The position numbers and the translations under genes are program-made. Positions 30,528-38,157 of a stretch of DNA of 64,000 bases are shown here, piece by piece (within the stretch, counting starts at the first letter, position 1; each line of letters opens with the position of its first letter). The notes beneath the pieces were generated by a model. It was not told where the DNA came from. It made no database searches and was given only the letters and a program-made list of their open reading frames with translations. This DNA comes from Pigmentiphaga kullae (GTDB lineage: Bacteria; Pseudomonadota; Gammaproteobacteria; Burkholderiales; Burkholderiaceae_B): the NCBI RefSeq assembly GCF_004216695.1, contig NZ_SGXC01000001.1, forward strand, positions 2,294,001 through 2,358,000, in the 5' to 3' direction.

Positions 30528-30971
30528 ATGAAATGCTCGAGTTCCACTCGCAACACGCTGCTCGCCGTCCTGTTGGCGGCTGCCACGCCACTCGCCATCG
30601 CGCAGACCAGCTCGCCCAACCAGACGAGCCAGGATGCCAGGACCGACATGGGCCCATCCACCGGCTCGTCCGGCAAGCCCCTGCCCGCGGGCCAGGGGAA
30701 GAACAGTCCGCAGCCCGAGTCCACGAAGCGGACCGGGCCCGTCGAGCACGGAAGCCGCAGCGACATGGGGCCGTCCAGCGGAGCCTCGGGCAAGCCCTTG
30801 CCCGCCGGCCGCGGCGGCTCGGACGCGGCTCAGCCTTCCGGCGACCGCACCCGGCCCGGCGGCAACGACCGGGAATCCCGGACTGACATGGGGCCGTCGT
30901 CGGGCGCGTCGGGCAAGCAGGTTCCTTCGCCTGACAGCGGCTCGCCGCCGGGAGGCTCGATGCAGCGATGA
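30528..30971 (+). CDS. Small secreted protein with three DMGPS repeats
   Basis: 147 residues. A Sec signal peptide (cleavage near LAIA-Q, residue 25) is followed by three imperfect repeats beginning at residues 38, 77 and 118: RTDMGPSTGSSGKPLPAG, RSDMGPSSGASGKPLPAG and RTDMGPSSGASGKQVPSP. The spacers are polar and Pro/Gly/Ser-rich, so the mature chain is probably disordered. AGAGG lies ahead of the ATG at 30528. I recognise no family of known function. It stands alone. Confidence 0.7.
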   Translation: MKCSSSTRNTLLAVLLAAATPLAIAQTSSPNQTSQDARTDMGPSTGSSGKPLPAGQGKNSPQPESTKRTGPVEHGSRSDMGPSSGASGKPLPAGRGGSDAAQPSGDRTRPGGNDRESRTDMGPSSGASGKQVPSPDSGSPPGGSMQR

Positions 30972-31185
30972 GTCGCGGAAACTGGCGCCCGCCTTCGCTG
31001 GCGGGCGCCGGCTGCCAGCGGGGCGTATGTCGATTCGTCGGCGAATGATGTCGATTGATCGTTCCTGGTTGACAATTGCCACACCCACTTCCAATATCCG
31101 CGACGTCCATGCGTGCCCCGTATGACGGCTGCCGATGCGGCGGGCCGTGCGGGAGCGGGCGTCAACCAGCGGAGTGTCCCCGACC

Positions 31186-32217
31186 ATGCAATTCCCCATC
31201 GACCCGGCCGATCTGCAGCGCCGCAGGCTTTTCAAGTTCACCGCGTCGGCGCTGGCCGTGCAGGCGGTGGCCGCGTGCGGGGGCGATGCCCATGCCGCCG
31301 ATGGCAATGCCAGCGACGCGGTTCTCAAGGCGGTGGCCGATTTCGGCGCGCTGGCGCCCGAAGGCACGCACTGCCTGGTGCGGGCCGACGTGCCCGATGC
31401 TTCGTGGAGCGCAAGCTACAACCCCGACCGGCAACTGTTCATCGGCAGCGCGATCAAGACCTTCATCCTGGGCCAGTTCGTGATCGACGCGGAAACGTCG
31501 TACAACGGCATTTCCGGGAACATGCCGCAGACCATCGGCGACGAGGTCCGCTCGCCCGGCAGCCCCGTATTCGTCGATCTGAACGGCACGCTGCCCGCCA
31601 AGTACGCGCTGGAGGCGATGATCGCCCACAGCGACAACACCGCCACCGACATGGCCTATGCCGCCGTGGGGGCGGACCGGGTGCGGCAGCTGATAGCCCG
31701 GGCGGGGCTGACGCGCACCCGGATCCCGGATTCGACACGCCGCCTGTTCTCGTACCTGGCCGGGGCGCCCGACGGCGTGGACCTGGGCTGGGAGGCCTTG
31801 ATGGCGGAGCTGGCGAAGCCTTCGCTGCCGAATGCGCGGCAGGCGATCAACGACAGGCAGTCGATGCTCAGCACGGCCACCGAGCTGGTGGCGTGGTACC
31901 GGCAATCGCTGTCGGGCAAGTTCTTCACCCAGCCGGCGACCCTGACGGAGTACAAGCGGATACTGGCGATGGCCGACGCGATCTCGCTGGTGGTGCCGGC
32001 GGACATCATCGCGTATGGCAAGGGCGGCAGCATCGACTGGCTGGACTTCCACACCATCAGCTTTCCCGGCCAGATGATCGTCGACCGGGTGCCGGTCACG
32101 TTCTGCTTCACCTACAACTGGCGCGGCCCGGAAACCAGCACGGGCGCGCCTTTCCAGGCGTTCGTGAAGGCCGTGCGCCCGGTGTTGCAGGCGTGCGTGG
32201 ACGCCATCCGCAAATAG
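31186..32217 (+). CDS. Tat-type lipoprotein serine hydrolase (class A beta-lactamase fold)
   Basis: 343 residues. The leader DLQRRRLFKFTASAL followed by VAAC at Cys31 suggests a twin-arginine lipoprotein. The catalytic set of the penicillin-binding/class A fold is visible: SAIK (Ser88-Lys91), SDN (149-151) and, late in the chain, YGKGGS in place of KTG. I do not see a confident Glu166-type motif, so activity against beta-lactams is unproven and an esterase or carboxypeptidase is as likely. I chose the ATG at 31186, just before the leader. It precedes the GAF-LytTR regulator by 18 bases. Confidence 0.8.
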   Translation: MQFPIDPADLQRRRLFKFTASALAVQAVAACGGDAHAADGNASDAVLKAVADFGALAPEGTHCLVRADVPDASWSASYNPDRQLFIGSAIKTFILGQFVIDAETSYNGISGNMPQTIGDEVRSPGSPVFVDLNGTLPAKYALEAMIAHSDNTATDMAYAAVGADRVRQLIARAGLTRTRIPDSTRRLFSYLAGAPDGVDLGWEALMAELAKPSLPNARQAINDRQSMLSTATELVAWYRQSLSGKFFTQPATLTEYKRILAMADAISLVVPADIIAYGKGGSIDWLDFHTISFPGQMIVDRVPVTFCFTYNWRGPETSTGAPFQAFVKAVRPVLQACVDAIRK

Positions 32218-32235
32218 CGCCGCAAGAGGCCAGCC

Positions 32236-33156
32236 ATGGACAGCGACGCGCCCTTCGAGACCCTGGAGCGCGACCAGTGCGCGCCGGCTCCGGCGCTGGG
32301 GACCTGGGTCCACCAGGTTGCCCTGGCCCTGATGAGCCGGCCCCAGGACGAGGCCATTTTCCTTGCCCTGCAGGCGCTGGGAACGCTGGCTCAGGTCGAT
32401 CGCGCATGGATGTTCGAATACGATGCGCGCGCCCTGCGCTTTCGCAACACCCATGAATGGTGCCGGTCCGGCATCACCTCCCATGTGAGCGATCTCCAGG
32501 ATGCGCCGGTCACGATGATCGCGTGGCTGCATCGCGCCCTGAGCCAGCGGCGCGCCGTCATGATCCATGACGTGGCGCGCATGCCGCGCGCGGCAAGGTC
32601 GGTGCAGGCGGAAATGCTGCGCCAGCAGGATCGCAGCGTGCTGAGCGTGCCCGTGTTCCATGAAGGCCGCCTGCGCGCCTGCATAGGCTTCGATGCGACG
32701 CGCGCGCCGGTGCGCTGGCAGCCGGCGCAGGCGCTGGGCCTGTTCCTGTGCGCGGACCTGGTCGCGCAGGCCCGCTATGGCGGCACGGAAACCGAGCGCA
32801 GCCGGGCGCGGGCGCAGCTCTACGAGCCCCTGCTTTACCTGCGGCTGGGGCACGGAACCCGCGGACTGGCCCCGGCGGACATCCTGGGCGTGCGCTCGGC
32901 GCGCGATTATTCCCAGATCTGGCTGGCGGGCGGCGGTTCGGTCCGGGACATGCGGCCCCTGTCCGCCTGGGCGGCGCTGCTGCCGCAGGAGAGCTTCATG
33001 CGCATCCACCGTACGGCGCTGGTCAACCTGGGGCACGTCAAGGCGCTGGAGCGGGGCGCTTCGATGCCGTGGACCGTCCAGTTGCGCGGCCTGGGTCAAC
33101 CCTGGTCGGTGTCGCGGCCCTATCGCCAGGCGCTGCGCGCCAGGCTGGGAGTCTGA
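32236..33156 (+). CDS. GAF-LytTR transcriptional regulator
   Basis: 306 residues: an N-terminal GAF-like sensor (about 20-175; RAWMFEYDARALRFRNTHEW is characteristic) and a C-terminal LytTR DNA-binding domain (about 205-306; ESFMRIHRTALVNLGHVKAL). Such one-component regulators respond to small molecules or redox. It follows the serine hydrolase with an 18-base gap and may control it, or be co-expressed. There is no linked histidine kinase. Confidence 0.85.
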   Translation: MDSDAPFETLERDQCAPAPALGTWVHQVALALMSRPQDEAIFLALQALGTLAQVDRAWMFEYDARALRFRNTHEWCRSGITSHVSDLQDAPVTMIAWLHRALSQRRAVMIHDVARMPRAARSVQAEMLRQQDRSVLSVPVFHEGRLRACIGFDATRAPVRWQPAQALGLFLCADLVAQARYGGTETERSRARAQLYEPLLYLRLGHGTRGLAPADILGVRSARDYSQIWLAGGGSVRDMRPLSAWAALLPQESFMRIHRTALVNLGHVKALERGASMPWTVQLRGLGQPWSVSRPYRQALRARLGV

Positions 33157-33236
33157 AGCGCAGGGCGGGCGCGCATCTTGCTGAGGGGCAGGCAGGCCTT
33201 GCCAAGGCCGCTTCCTTCGCTATCGAGGAGAACGCC

Positions 33237-33392
33237 ATGCTCACCACAATAATTCTGATCATCCTGCTGCTGGCGCTGATCGGCGCCTTTCCCGCATGGC
33301 CCCATGCTGCCAACTGGGGATACGGACCCTCGGGCATCATCGGGGTGATCCTGGTCGTGCTGATCGTCCTGCTGTTGATGGGAAGGATATAG
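33237..33392 (+). CDS. DUF3309-family small membrane protein
   Basis: A 51-residue protein with two hydrophobic helices flanking WPHAANWGYGPSG, the DUF3309 hallmark. GAGGAG precedes the ATG. The family is common in stress-responsive small ORFs of proteobacteria; its role is unknown. It begins 80 bases after the LytTR regulator. Confidence 0.85.
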   Translation: MLTTIILIILLLALIGAFPAWPHAANWGYGPSGIIGVILVVLIVLLLMGRI

Positions 33393-33413
33393 GCCTGGAC
33401 GGTGCGGGGGCGC

Positions 33414-33869
33414 TCAGCGGCGGTCTGCGCCGCCCTGGCGCTCCCGCCAGTTGCGCCGCATGAGAATGAACGTGAACGAGGTGGACCAGCCGATCAGGAT
33501 CAGGCCCACCAGGGGTTCCACCGAGGCCAGCAGGCGCAGCGGCCCGGTGGGAAAGATGTCGCCCAGGCTCTGGGTGGTGAAGGTTTCCAGTCCGAAGTAG
33601 ATGTAGGCCAGTGGGCCCGCGCTGGCCGCGCCGGTCAGGTGCCCCAGTCCCAGCCATTCCGCGCCTATCCAGTAACCGGCGCCGAACAGCAGGCCTTCCA
33701 GGCAATGGGCGGCGATGATGGCGCAGATCAGCACGCCTATGTTCGCCCGCCCGCTCCAGCGCCGCGGATGGATGGAGGAAATGAAGCGCAAGGCTTCGTA
33801 GTGCAGGGCGACGGTACCGATGGAGAAGACCACGGTCAGGCCGATGGCCATGAAATAGTGCGCCGGCAT
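33414..33869 (-). CDS. Two-TM ion-channel-like protein
   Basis: 151 residues with about four hydrophobic stretches and a pore-like segment FTTQSLGDIFPTGPLRLLAS. This is in the place of a potassium selectivity filter (TxGYGD type), but reads TTQSLGD, without the aromatic glycine pair. It matches the 'two-pore-domain potassium channel family' annotations of betaproteobacteria. Selectivity is therefore uncertain. I start at the ATG at 33869; a longer frame upstream has no resemblance to channels. It is convergent with the DUF3309 gene. Confidence 0.65.
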   Translation of the reverse strand: MPAHYFMAIGLTVVFSIGTVALHYEALRFISSIHPRRWSGRANIGVLICAIIAAHCLEGLLFGAGYWIGAEWLGLGHLTGAASAGPLAYIYFGLETFTTQSLGDIFPTGPLRLLASVEPLVGLILIGWSTSFTFILMRRNWRERQGGADRR

Positions 33870-34000
33870 CGTTTCTTTGTCAGGACTTGTTGCGGGTATG
33901 GGGCGATTATTGCAGTTGTAGCACCCCCCGGGCGGGCCGCCGCGCGCGTGGGCGCCGTGGAATGCTACGCTTGATGGCCTCAAGAAGAAGGAGAACGTCC

Positions 34001-34819
34001 ATGAAACGGACCTGGAAAATCCTGCTCGCGGCGGTCGTGGTGCAGGGGCTGGCGGCCTGCGCCCAGCAGGGCGGCGCGGCCGGCGGCTCAGGCGCCAAGA
34101 CCGATGCCTCGATCCTGACGGCCTATCACTGGCGCCTGCAGCAGGCGCTGAACGCGACCGGCGCGCCCCAGCCCGATGCGGTGAACACCCACGGCGGCCA
34201 GGCGCTGCAACTGACCTTCGCCGGCGAGCGCGTGGCCGTGGCCGGCCTGTGCAATACGCTGGGCGGCGGCTACCGCGTCGATGGCGGGCGGATGTCCATC
34301 ACGCAGATGGTCGGCACCCTGCGCATGTGTCCCGACCAGGCCTTGATGAAATACGAGCGGGACGTGGCCGAGCGGCTGCCGACGGTGTCGGGCTGGGAGA
34401 TCCTGGGCGGTGCCGCGCGGCCTGACGCGGCGGCGCAGCCCGCCCTGAAGCTGACCTTCGCCGACGGCAGCCAATGGCGGCTGGCCGGTACGCCCACCGA
34501 CCAGACGCGCTACGGCTCGGCGGGCGAGACCATGTTCCTGGAGGTGGCGCCCGACCTGGTGCCGTGCAGCCATCCCCTGATCCCCAACATGAAGTGCATG
34601 CGGGTGCGCACGGTCAGCTACGACGGCGCCGGCATCAAGCAGGGCTACGGCGATTGGGAAGCCTTCTACGGCAACATCCAGGGCTATACCCACTCGGCCG
34701 GCGTGCGCAACGTGCTGCGGATCAAGCGCTATACCGTCGCCAACCCGCCGGCCGACGCCTCGCGCTACGCCTACGTGCTGGACATGACCGTGGAAAGCGA
34801 GCAGGTGTCGGGGCGCTGA
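34001..34819 (+). CDS. META/DUF4377 lipoprotein
   Basis: 272 residues with lipobox GLAAC (Cys20). The META domain (HslJ-like, with GLCNTLGGGYRVDGGRMSITQ and MCPD) occupies about residues 40-165. The C-terminal part (VPCSHPLIPNMKCMRVR, then YGDWEAFYGNIQGYTHSAG) is DUF4377. Homologues are heat-shock or novobiocin-resistance related outer-envelope proteins. AAGAAGGAG precedes the ATG. The cysteine content suggests disulfides. Confidence 0.85.
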   Translation: MKRTWKILLAAVVVQGLAACAQQGGAAGGSGAKTDASILTAYHWRLQQALNATGAPQPDAVNTHGGQALQLTFAGERVAVAGLCNTLGGGYRVDGGRMSITQMVGTLRMCPDQALMKYERDVAERLPTVSGWEILGGAARPDAAAQPALKLTFADGSQWRLAGTPTDQTRYGSAGETMFLEVAPDLVPCSHPLIPNMKCMRVRTVSYDGAGIKQGYGDWEAFYGNIQGYTHSAGVRNVLRIKRYTVANPPADASRYAYVLDMTVESEQVSGR

Positions 34820-34834
34820 GCCCCGGCCGGCGTT

Positions 34835-36088
34835 TCATCCCAGGCGCCGCGCGGCGTCCAGGGCCAGGCCCGTTCCTATGCTGCCGAACGTGTCTCCCTG
34901 GACCGCGCGCGCCGCGGGCAGCAGCGACGCCACCCGATTGCGCAGCAGCGGCACGCTGCTCGATCCTCCCGTGAAGAACACCGTATCGACCGCGTGCGCG
35001 GCAATGCCGGCGGTGTCCAGCAGTCCCGCGATCGTCCCGCCTATCCGGTCCACCAGGTGTTCGATGGCGGCATCCAGGTCGGCGCGCGTCGCCACCTGGA
35101 CCAGCCCGGGCTCGACGCGGCCCAGGTCCATCCGGGCCTCGGGCTCGGCGGCCAGCGCGATCTTCGCTTCCTCGACCTGGAAGGCCACCCAGTGGCCCGC
35201 GCGTTCCTTGACCAGTTCCAGCAGCCGGGCAAGCTTGTCTTTCTCTGCCGATTCGTGGAACAGCTCGGCCAGCATGGTGGCAGACTTGCGGGCATAGACC
35301 TGGTTGATGGTGTGCCACGATGCCAGGTTGAAGTAGGGTGTCGACGGCATCTCCTTGCCGCTGGCCAGGCGGCTGCCCAATCCCAGCAGCGGCATCACGG
35401 TGCGCAGGCTCAGGTACTTGTCGAAGTCGGTGCCGCCGATGTGGACCCCGCCGTTGGCCAGGATGTCGTCGCGCCGGTCGGCATTGGCGGCGCGCGCGGG
35501 ATTCAGGCGTATCAGCGTGAAGTCCGACGTGCCGCCGCCGATGTCCACCACCAGCACCAGTTCCTCGCCGGTGATCTGCGATTCATAGTCGAAGGCGGCC
35601 GCCATCGGCTCGTACTGGAATTCGACGTGGCGAAAGCCGACCTCGCGGGCGATGTCGGCCAGCGTCTCCTGCGCCTTGGCGTCCGCGCGCGGATCGTCGT
35701 CGATGAAGAAGACGGGGCGGCCGAATACCGCCTGGTCGAAAGTCCTGCCGGCCGCGCGCTCGGCGCGCCGCTTGAGCTCGCCGATGAAGCGGGAGAGCAG
35801 CAGACGGAACGGCAGCGCCCGGCCCTGGACCTCGGTGTGGCCTTCCATCAGCGGGGTGCCCAGCAGGCTTTTCAGCGCCCGCATCAGCCGGCCGTCATAG
35901 CCTTCCAGGTAGTCCCGGACCGCCGCGCGGCCGAAACTGGTCTCGATGTCCTCGGCGTGGAAGAAGACCGCGGACGGAAAGGTCGGCTGGCCGTCTTCCA
36001 GCGCCAGCAGGGAGGGGGCGGCGGGCCGGTGCCAGCCGACGGTGGAGTTGGACGTCCCGAAATCGACGCCGCATGCGTTTGAGATCAT
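34835..36088 (-). CDS. Hsp70-family chaperone-like protein (YegD type)
   Basis: 417 residues carrying only the actin-like ATPase core: GVDFGTSNSTVG at the N-terminus (phosphate loop 1), VVDIGGGTSDFTL (phosphate 2) and FFTGGSSSVPLLR (adenosine motif). The usual substrate-binding domain of DnaK is absent, as in E. coli YegD (about 450 residues). Its client and function are not known. It converges with the META lipoprotein. Confidence 0.88.
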   Translation of the reverse strand: MISNACGVDFGTSNSTVGWHRPAAPSLLALEDGQPTFPSAVFFHAEDIETSFGRAAVRDYLEGYDGRLMRALKSLLGTPLMEGHTEVQGRALPFRLLLSRFIGELKRRAERAAGRTFDQAVFGRPVFFIDDDPRADAKAQETLADIAREVGFRHVEFQYEPMAAAFDYESQITGEELVLVVDIGGGTSDFTLIRLNPARAANADRRDDILANGGVHIGGTDFDKYLSLRTVMPLLGLGSRLASGKEMPSTPYFNLASWHTINQVYARKSATMLAELFHESAEKDKLARLLELVKERAGHWVAFQVEEAKIALAAEPEARMDLGRVEPGLVQVATRADLDAAIEHLVDRIGGTIAGLLDTAGIAAHAVDTVFFTGGSSSVPLLRNRVASLLPAARAVQGDTFGSIGTGLALDAARRLG

Positions 36089-36297
36089 GAAGGGAAAGGG
36101 AAAAAGCGCCGCGGCCCCGGAGGGGGCTGCCTTTCGGTCGCGAAGTGGGGCAGCGACGGGAAACGCAGATCGATATGCGGTCTTGGCATGGCCCGCTGGG
36201 GCGGGCCGGTGTTAAAACGTGGAACGACGCCATTGTATGCGCAGCCACGGACTGTGCCCCGCCCCCTGCATGGTCCTCGTCCACAGGAGCCTTTCGC

Positions 36298-37113
36298 ATG
36301 TCATTCAAAAGCCTGGTCGCGGTAGTTGGAATGTCGCTGGCCGCCGCGGGGTGCGCCGTCGCGCCCGCCGGCGAAGACGCCGCGCTGAAGCAGGCCATCG
36401 CCAGCCCGGCGCGTACGCCGGCGTTCGCCGCCCGCGATGCCGCCCGCAAGCCTTACGAGGTGCTGCATTTCTTCGAACTGCGGCCGGACGCCACCGTGGT
36501 CGAGATCTCGCCCGGGGCCGGCTACTGGACCGAGATCCTCGCGCCGTACCTGAAGCCGCGCGGGACCTACTATGCGGCCCAGTATCCGCAGGACGGCGGC
36601 GGACGCGCCTACTACCAGGAGTACTACCGGAATTTCCGCGCCAAGCTGGACGCCAATCCGGCCCTGTACGACCGGGTCCGGGTGACGGCCTTCGGCAAGG
36701 GCCGCTACGACATCGCTCCGCCTGGCAGCGCCGACATCGTGCTGACCTTCCGCAACCTGCACAACTGGATGAACGACGGCTATGCCGAGGAGGTGCTGGC
36801 CGCCTTCTACCGCGCCCTCAAGCCCGGCGGCATCCTGGGCATCGAGGCCCACCGCGGCCGGACCGACAGGCCCCAGGACCCGCGCGCGGCCGACGGTTAC
36901 GTGCGGCAGGACTACGCGATACGGCTCGCGCAGCAGGCGGGCTTTGTCTTCGTCGGCAGTTCGGAGGCGCTGGCCAATCCCAGGGATACCAAGGATCACC
37001 CGGCGGGAGTCTGGACGCTGCCGCCCACCTTCCGGCTGGGCGACAAGGACCGCGAACGCTACGCCGCGATCGGGGAAGCCGACGGGTTCCTGCTGAAATT
37101 CCGCAAACCCTAG
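36298..37113 (+). CDS. Exported methyltransferase-like lipoprotein
   Basis: 271 residues with a signal peptide and lipobox (AAAGC, Cys18), followed by a class I methyltransferase-like fold: VVEISPGAGYWTEIL as motif I and ADIVLTFRNLHNW as motif IV-V. AGGAG precedes the ATG at 36298. It is the second predicted exported SAM-type fold in this window (see 2741-3292). The stop overlaps the convergent zinc-ribbon end by 4 bases. Its substrate, if any, is unknown. Confidence 0.78.
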   Translation: MSFKSLVAVVGMSLAAAGCAVAPAGEDAALKQAIASPARTPAFAARDAARKPYEVLHFFELRPDATVVEISPGAGYWTEILAPYLKPRGTYYAAQYPQDGGGRAYYQEYYRNFRAKLDANPALYDRVRVTAFGKGRYDIAPPGSADIVLTFRNLHNWMNDGYAEEVLAAFYRALKPGGILGIEAHRGRTDRPQDPRAADGYVRQDYAIRLAQQAGFVFVGSSEALANPRDTKDHPAGVWTLPPTFRLGDKDRERYAAIGEADGFLLKFRKP

Positions 37114-37304
37114 GTCTTGGACGCCGGCAGCCGGGCGTAGCAGTGCTTGCAGATGGCAGCGGCGGGATGCACGTACTTGCCGCAGCTCGGGCACTGCTTG
37201 CCATGCTTTTCACGGGCGATTTCGCGCGCCTTCGCCCGTTGGCGAGCCTTGACCACGAGGACCCCTACGCAGATGGCAGCGATGATGGCAATGAAAACAA
37301 TCAT
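37110..37304 (-). CDS. Membrane-anchored zinc-ribbon protein
   Basis: 64 residues: one N-terminal helix (FIAIIAAICVGVLVVKA), a basic stretch and a zinc ribbon with two cysteine pairs (CPSCG and CKHCY). No function can be assigned; it overlaps the end of the methyltransferase-like gene by 4 bases. Confidence 0.7.
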   Translation of the reverse strand: MIVFIAIIAAICVGVLVVKARQRAKAREIAREKHGKQCPSCGKYVHPAAAICKHCYARLPASKT

Positions 37305-37658
37305 GCTCTTCCCGTTGTAATTGCGCGAACGAGTATAGGGGCCGTGTGTTATCGGAAGTTTGCAGGATGTCTCAATTGTTAGAAAGAGCCCATTTCTTTT
37401 TTCTGCGAAAAGCGCGTCGAGCGGGCGGGGGAAATTGCTCCAGGAGCAACAAAGGCGCCTGAACAGTGGCTGAATGAGGGATGAAACTTGCGGGGAAACC
37501 CGGAACGAAGGCCGTGTGGCCGAGGACGAACGGCTCGCTTGCTAGCGAACGGATACACATGGCGGGAGCATGGCCGGCCATGATGGCCGAGTTACATTTT
37601 CCGGAGCGAGGCCTCGGGAATAGGTAACCGCGGAACCGGGGCGCGGGATGCTGGCCGC
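37305..37658. other. 354-base gap without a convincing gene
   Basis: The longest frame here lacks family features. A near-palindrome (TTGCTCCAGGAGCAA, 37435-37449) and short inverted repeats (GCCGGCCATGATGGCCG) are present. The TTCTTTTTTCTGCG stretch near 37388 could be a weak terminator tail. I see nothing else. Confidence 0.5.
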
Positions 37659-38090
37659 TCAGCCCCGCCAATAGCCGCCCGCCTCGATGGCGCGGCGCAC
37701 GTCCTCGGGCACCTCGATGGGCCGCATGGTGTGCATGTCGATGAACACCAGGACCAGCGCGGCGCGCAGGCGCACCGGCTGGTCGTCGCCGGCGCGGCTC
37801 AGTTCGATGGCGATCTTCAGCGAGGTGCGTCCGACGCCGTCGATCCGCAGCGCCGAGACGATGTCCTCCCCCAGCCGGCTGGGGGCCAGGAAATCGACCT
37901 GCAGGTTGACGATGGGGATGGCGATGTGCCGTTCGCCGTGCAGCGCCGCGAAGCCGGTGCCCAGGCCGTGCCGGAGCCAGTGTTCGACGGTGTCGTTCAG
38001 GATCTCGACATAGCGCGGATAGAACACGATGCCGGCGGGGTCGCAGTGCTTGAAGCCGATCTCGACCGGCATGACATGGATGGTTACCAT
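37659..38090 (-). CDS. Hotdog acyl-CoA thioesterase (4HBT/YbgC type)
   Basis: 143 residues with the catalytic signature KHCDPAGIVFYPRYVEI, where the aspartate acts as base, and a typical RxSLxIAIEL strand. It would hydrolyse acyl-CoA esters, plausibly the aryl-acetyl-CoA or 4-hydroxybenzoyl-CoA formed by the upstream oxidoreductase. I start at the ATG at 38090 with GAGGAAACC ahead. An extended frame to a TTG at 38150 would run through the C14 tract. It follows the beta subunit gene by 67 bases in the same direction. Confidence 0.85.
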   Translation of the reverse strand: MVTIHVMPVEIGFKHCDPAGIVFYPRYVEILNDTVEHWLRHGLGTGFAALHGERHIAIPIVNLQVDFLAPSRLGEDIVSALRIDGVGRTSLKIAIELSRAGDDQPVRLRAALVLVFIDMHTMRPIEVPEDVRRAIEAGGYWRG

Positions 38091-38123
38091 GCGGTTTCCT
38101 CGATGGATGGAACGGGCGGGCGC

Positions 38124-38137
38124 GGGGGGGGGGGGGG
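38124..38137 (+). repeat. Homopolymer tract G14 (C14 on the coding side)
   Basis: Fourteen consecutive G on the + strand, in the 67-base gap between the oxidoreductase beta subunit and the thioesterase, 34 bases before the thioesterase start. Long C tracts in Bordetella change length by slippage and phase-vary fim and bvgS. Whether this one affects transcription is unknown. Confidence 0.7.
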
Positions 38138-38157
38138 CCGCGGCCCTCAATTAGACC

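Noticed and set aside
31186-32217. Naming the serine hydrolase a beta-lactamase
   Set aside because: The SxxK and SDN motifs are present, but KTG reads KGG and the Glu166 region is not convincing, so resistance activity is not supported.
38124-38137. Treating the G14 tract as a sequencing artefact
   Set aside because: It cannot be ruled out, but long C/G tracts are normal in this lineage, so it was kept as a finding with that caution.
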